This document shows, one piece after another, positions 5,149-5,265 of a DNA stretch of 5,265 nucleotides. How positions within the stretch are numbered: position 1 is the first letter of the stretch; the number at the start of each line of letters is the position of its first letter. Source of the stretch: Acidobacteriota bacterium (GTDB taxonomy: Bacteria; Actinomycetota; Actinomycetes; Actinomycetales; Micrococcaceae). The notes under the pieces were generated by a model. That model saw only the letters and a list, made by a program, of their open reading frames with translations, was not told where the DNA came from and did no database searches. The translations under genes were made by a program, and so were the position numbers. The stretch spans positions 1 to 5,265 of the forward strand of contig JABBNV010000199.1 of assembly GCA_019352125.1 (NCBI GenBank). The letters are read 5' to 3'.

Positions 5149-5265
5149 ATGAGCTTTGAGGGTGAGCGCGTGGCTGAACGAGTTGCGGATTACGGGCTGT
5201 TGTCCCCAGCATGGGCGGGGTCTGCAGTAGCCGTACGCACGGGGGATTTGGCGTTTTTGCAGGCG
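5149..5265 (+). CDS. pcaB: 3-carboxy-cis,cis-muconate cycloisomerase, N-terminal part (cut by window end)
   Basis: Only 39 codons are visible, open to the window edge. The segment VADYGLLSPAWAGSAVAV (residues 11-28) followed by TGDLAFLQA is the usual N-terminus of PcaB, a fumarase/argininosuccinate lyase-superfamily enzyme that lactonises 3-carboxy-cis,cis-muconate to 4-carboxymuconolactone, the step after PcaHG. Catalytic residues lie beyond the window. The gene starts 4 nt after the pcaG stop; GGGAG at 5135-5139 is 9 nt before ATG 5149. GTG 5170 (VAERVADYG), preceded by GAGG at 5158-5161, is an alternative start that would drop seven non-conserved residues. Position directly after pcaHG matches the common pcaHGB order of actinobacteria. 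Confidence 0.9.
   Translation, partial: MSFEGERVAERVADYGLLSPAWAGSAVAVRTGDLAFLQA

Noticed and set aside
1..5265. tRNA, rRNA, CRISPR array, insertion sequence or attachment site
   Set aside because: No cloverleaf, spaced direct-repeat array, transposase frame or terminal inverted repeats were seen; almost all bases are accounted for by the seven genes.

Overview
The window reads as one strand of an aromatic-catabolism island from a Gram-positive actinobacterium. Moderately high GC, GTG starts alongside clear AGGAG-type ribosome binding sites, an IclR-type regulator and a pobA-pcaHGB gene order all fit. An Arthrobacter-like member of the Micrococcaceae is my best guess, but the genus is an inference from style only. 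All seven genes lie on the + strand. Nearly every base is coding, and the only gaps of note are 93 nt (1484-1576), 141 nt (2336-2476) and 50 nt (3674-3723).

Left part (1-1483): the 3' end of a vicinal-oxygen-chelate (type I extradiol dioxygenase-like) gene overlaps a gene whose product is a flavin reductase domain joined to an IclR-type effector-binding domain without any DNA-binding helix-turn-helix. These two look like the end of a separate operon for a two-component flavin-dependent hydroxylase plus meta ring cleavage. The hydroxylase itself would lie upstream, outside the window. The substrate cannot be told from here.

Middle (1577-2476): a complete IclR-family regulator is followed by a 141-nt regulatory gap. 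The gap holds a perfect 15-bp palindrome with the same 7-1-7 layout as classic IclR operators, a set of GTGCC repeats and two further 10-bp palindromes.

Right part (2477-5265): pobA, pcaH, pcaG and the first 39 codons of pcaB form a tightly packed operon. PobA makes protocatechuate from 4-hydroxybenzoate. PcaH/PcaG open the ring between the hydroxyls to give 3-carboxy-cis,cis-muconate, and PcaB lactonises it, so the window covers entry to and the first steps of the protocatechuate branch of the beta-ketoadipate pathway. The pob/pca enzymes are orthodox and keep their known catalytic residues. The least ordinary items are the flavin reductase/IclR-effector fusion with its short N-terminus, the palindrome-rich gap before pobA, and a PobA coenzyme region that differs from the NADPH-dependent Pseudomonas enzyme.
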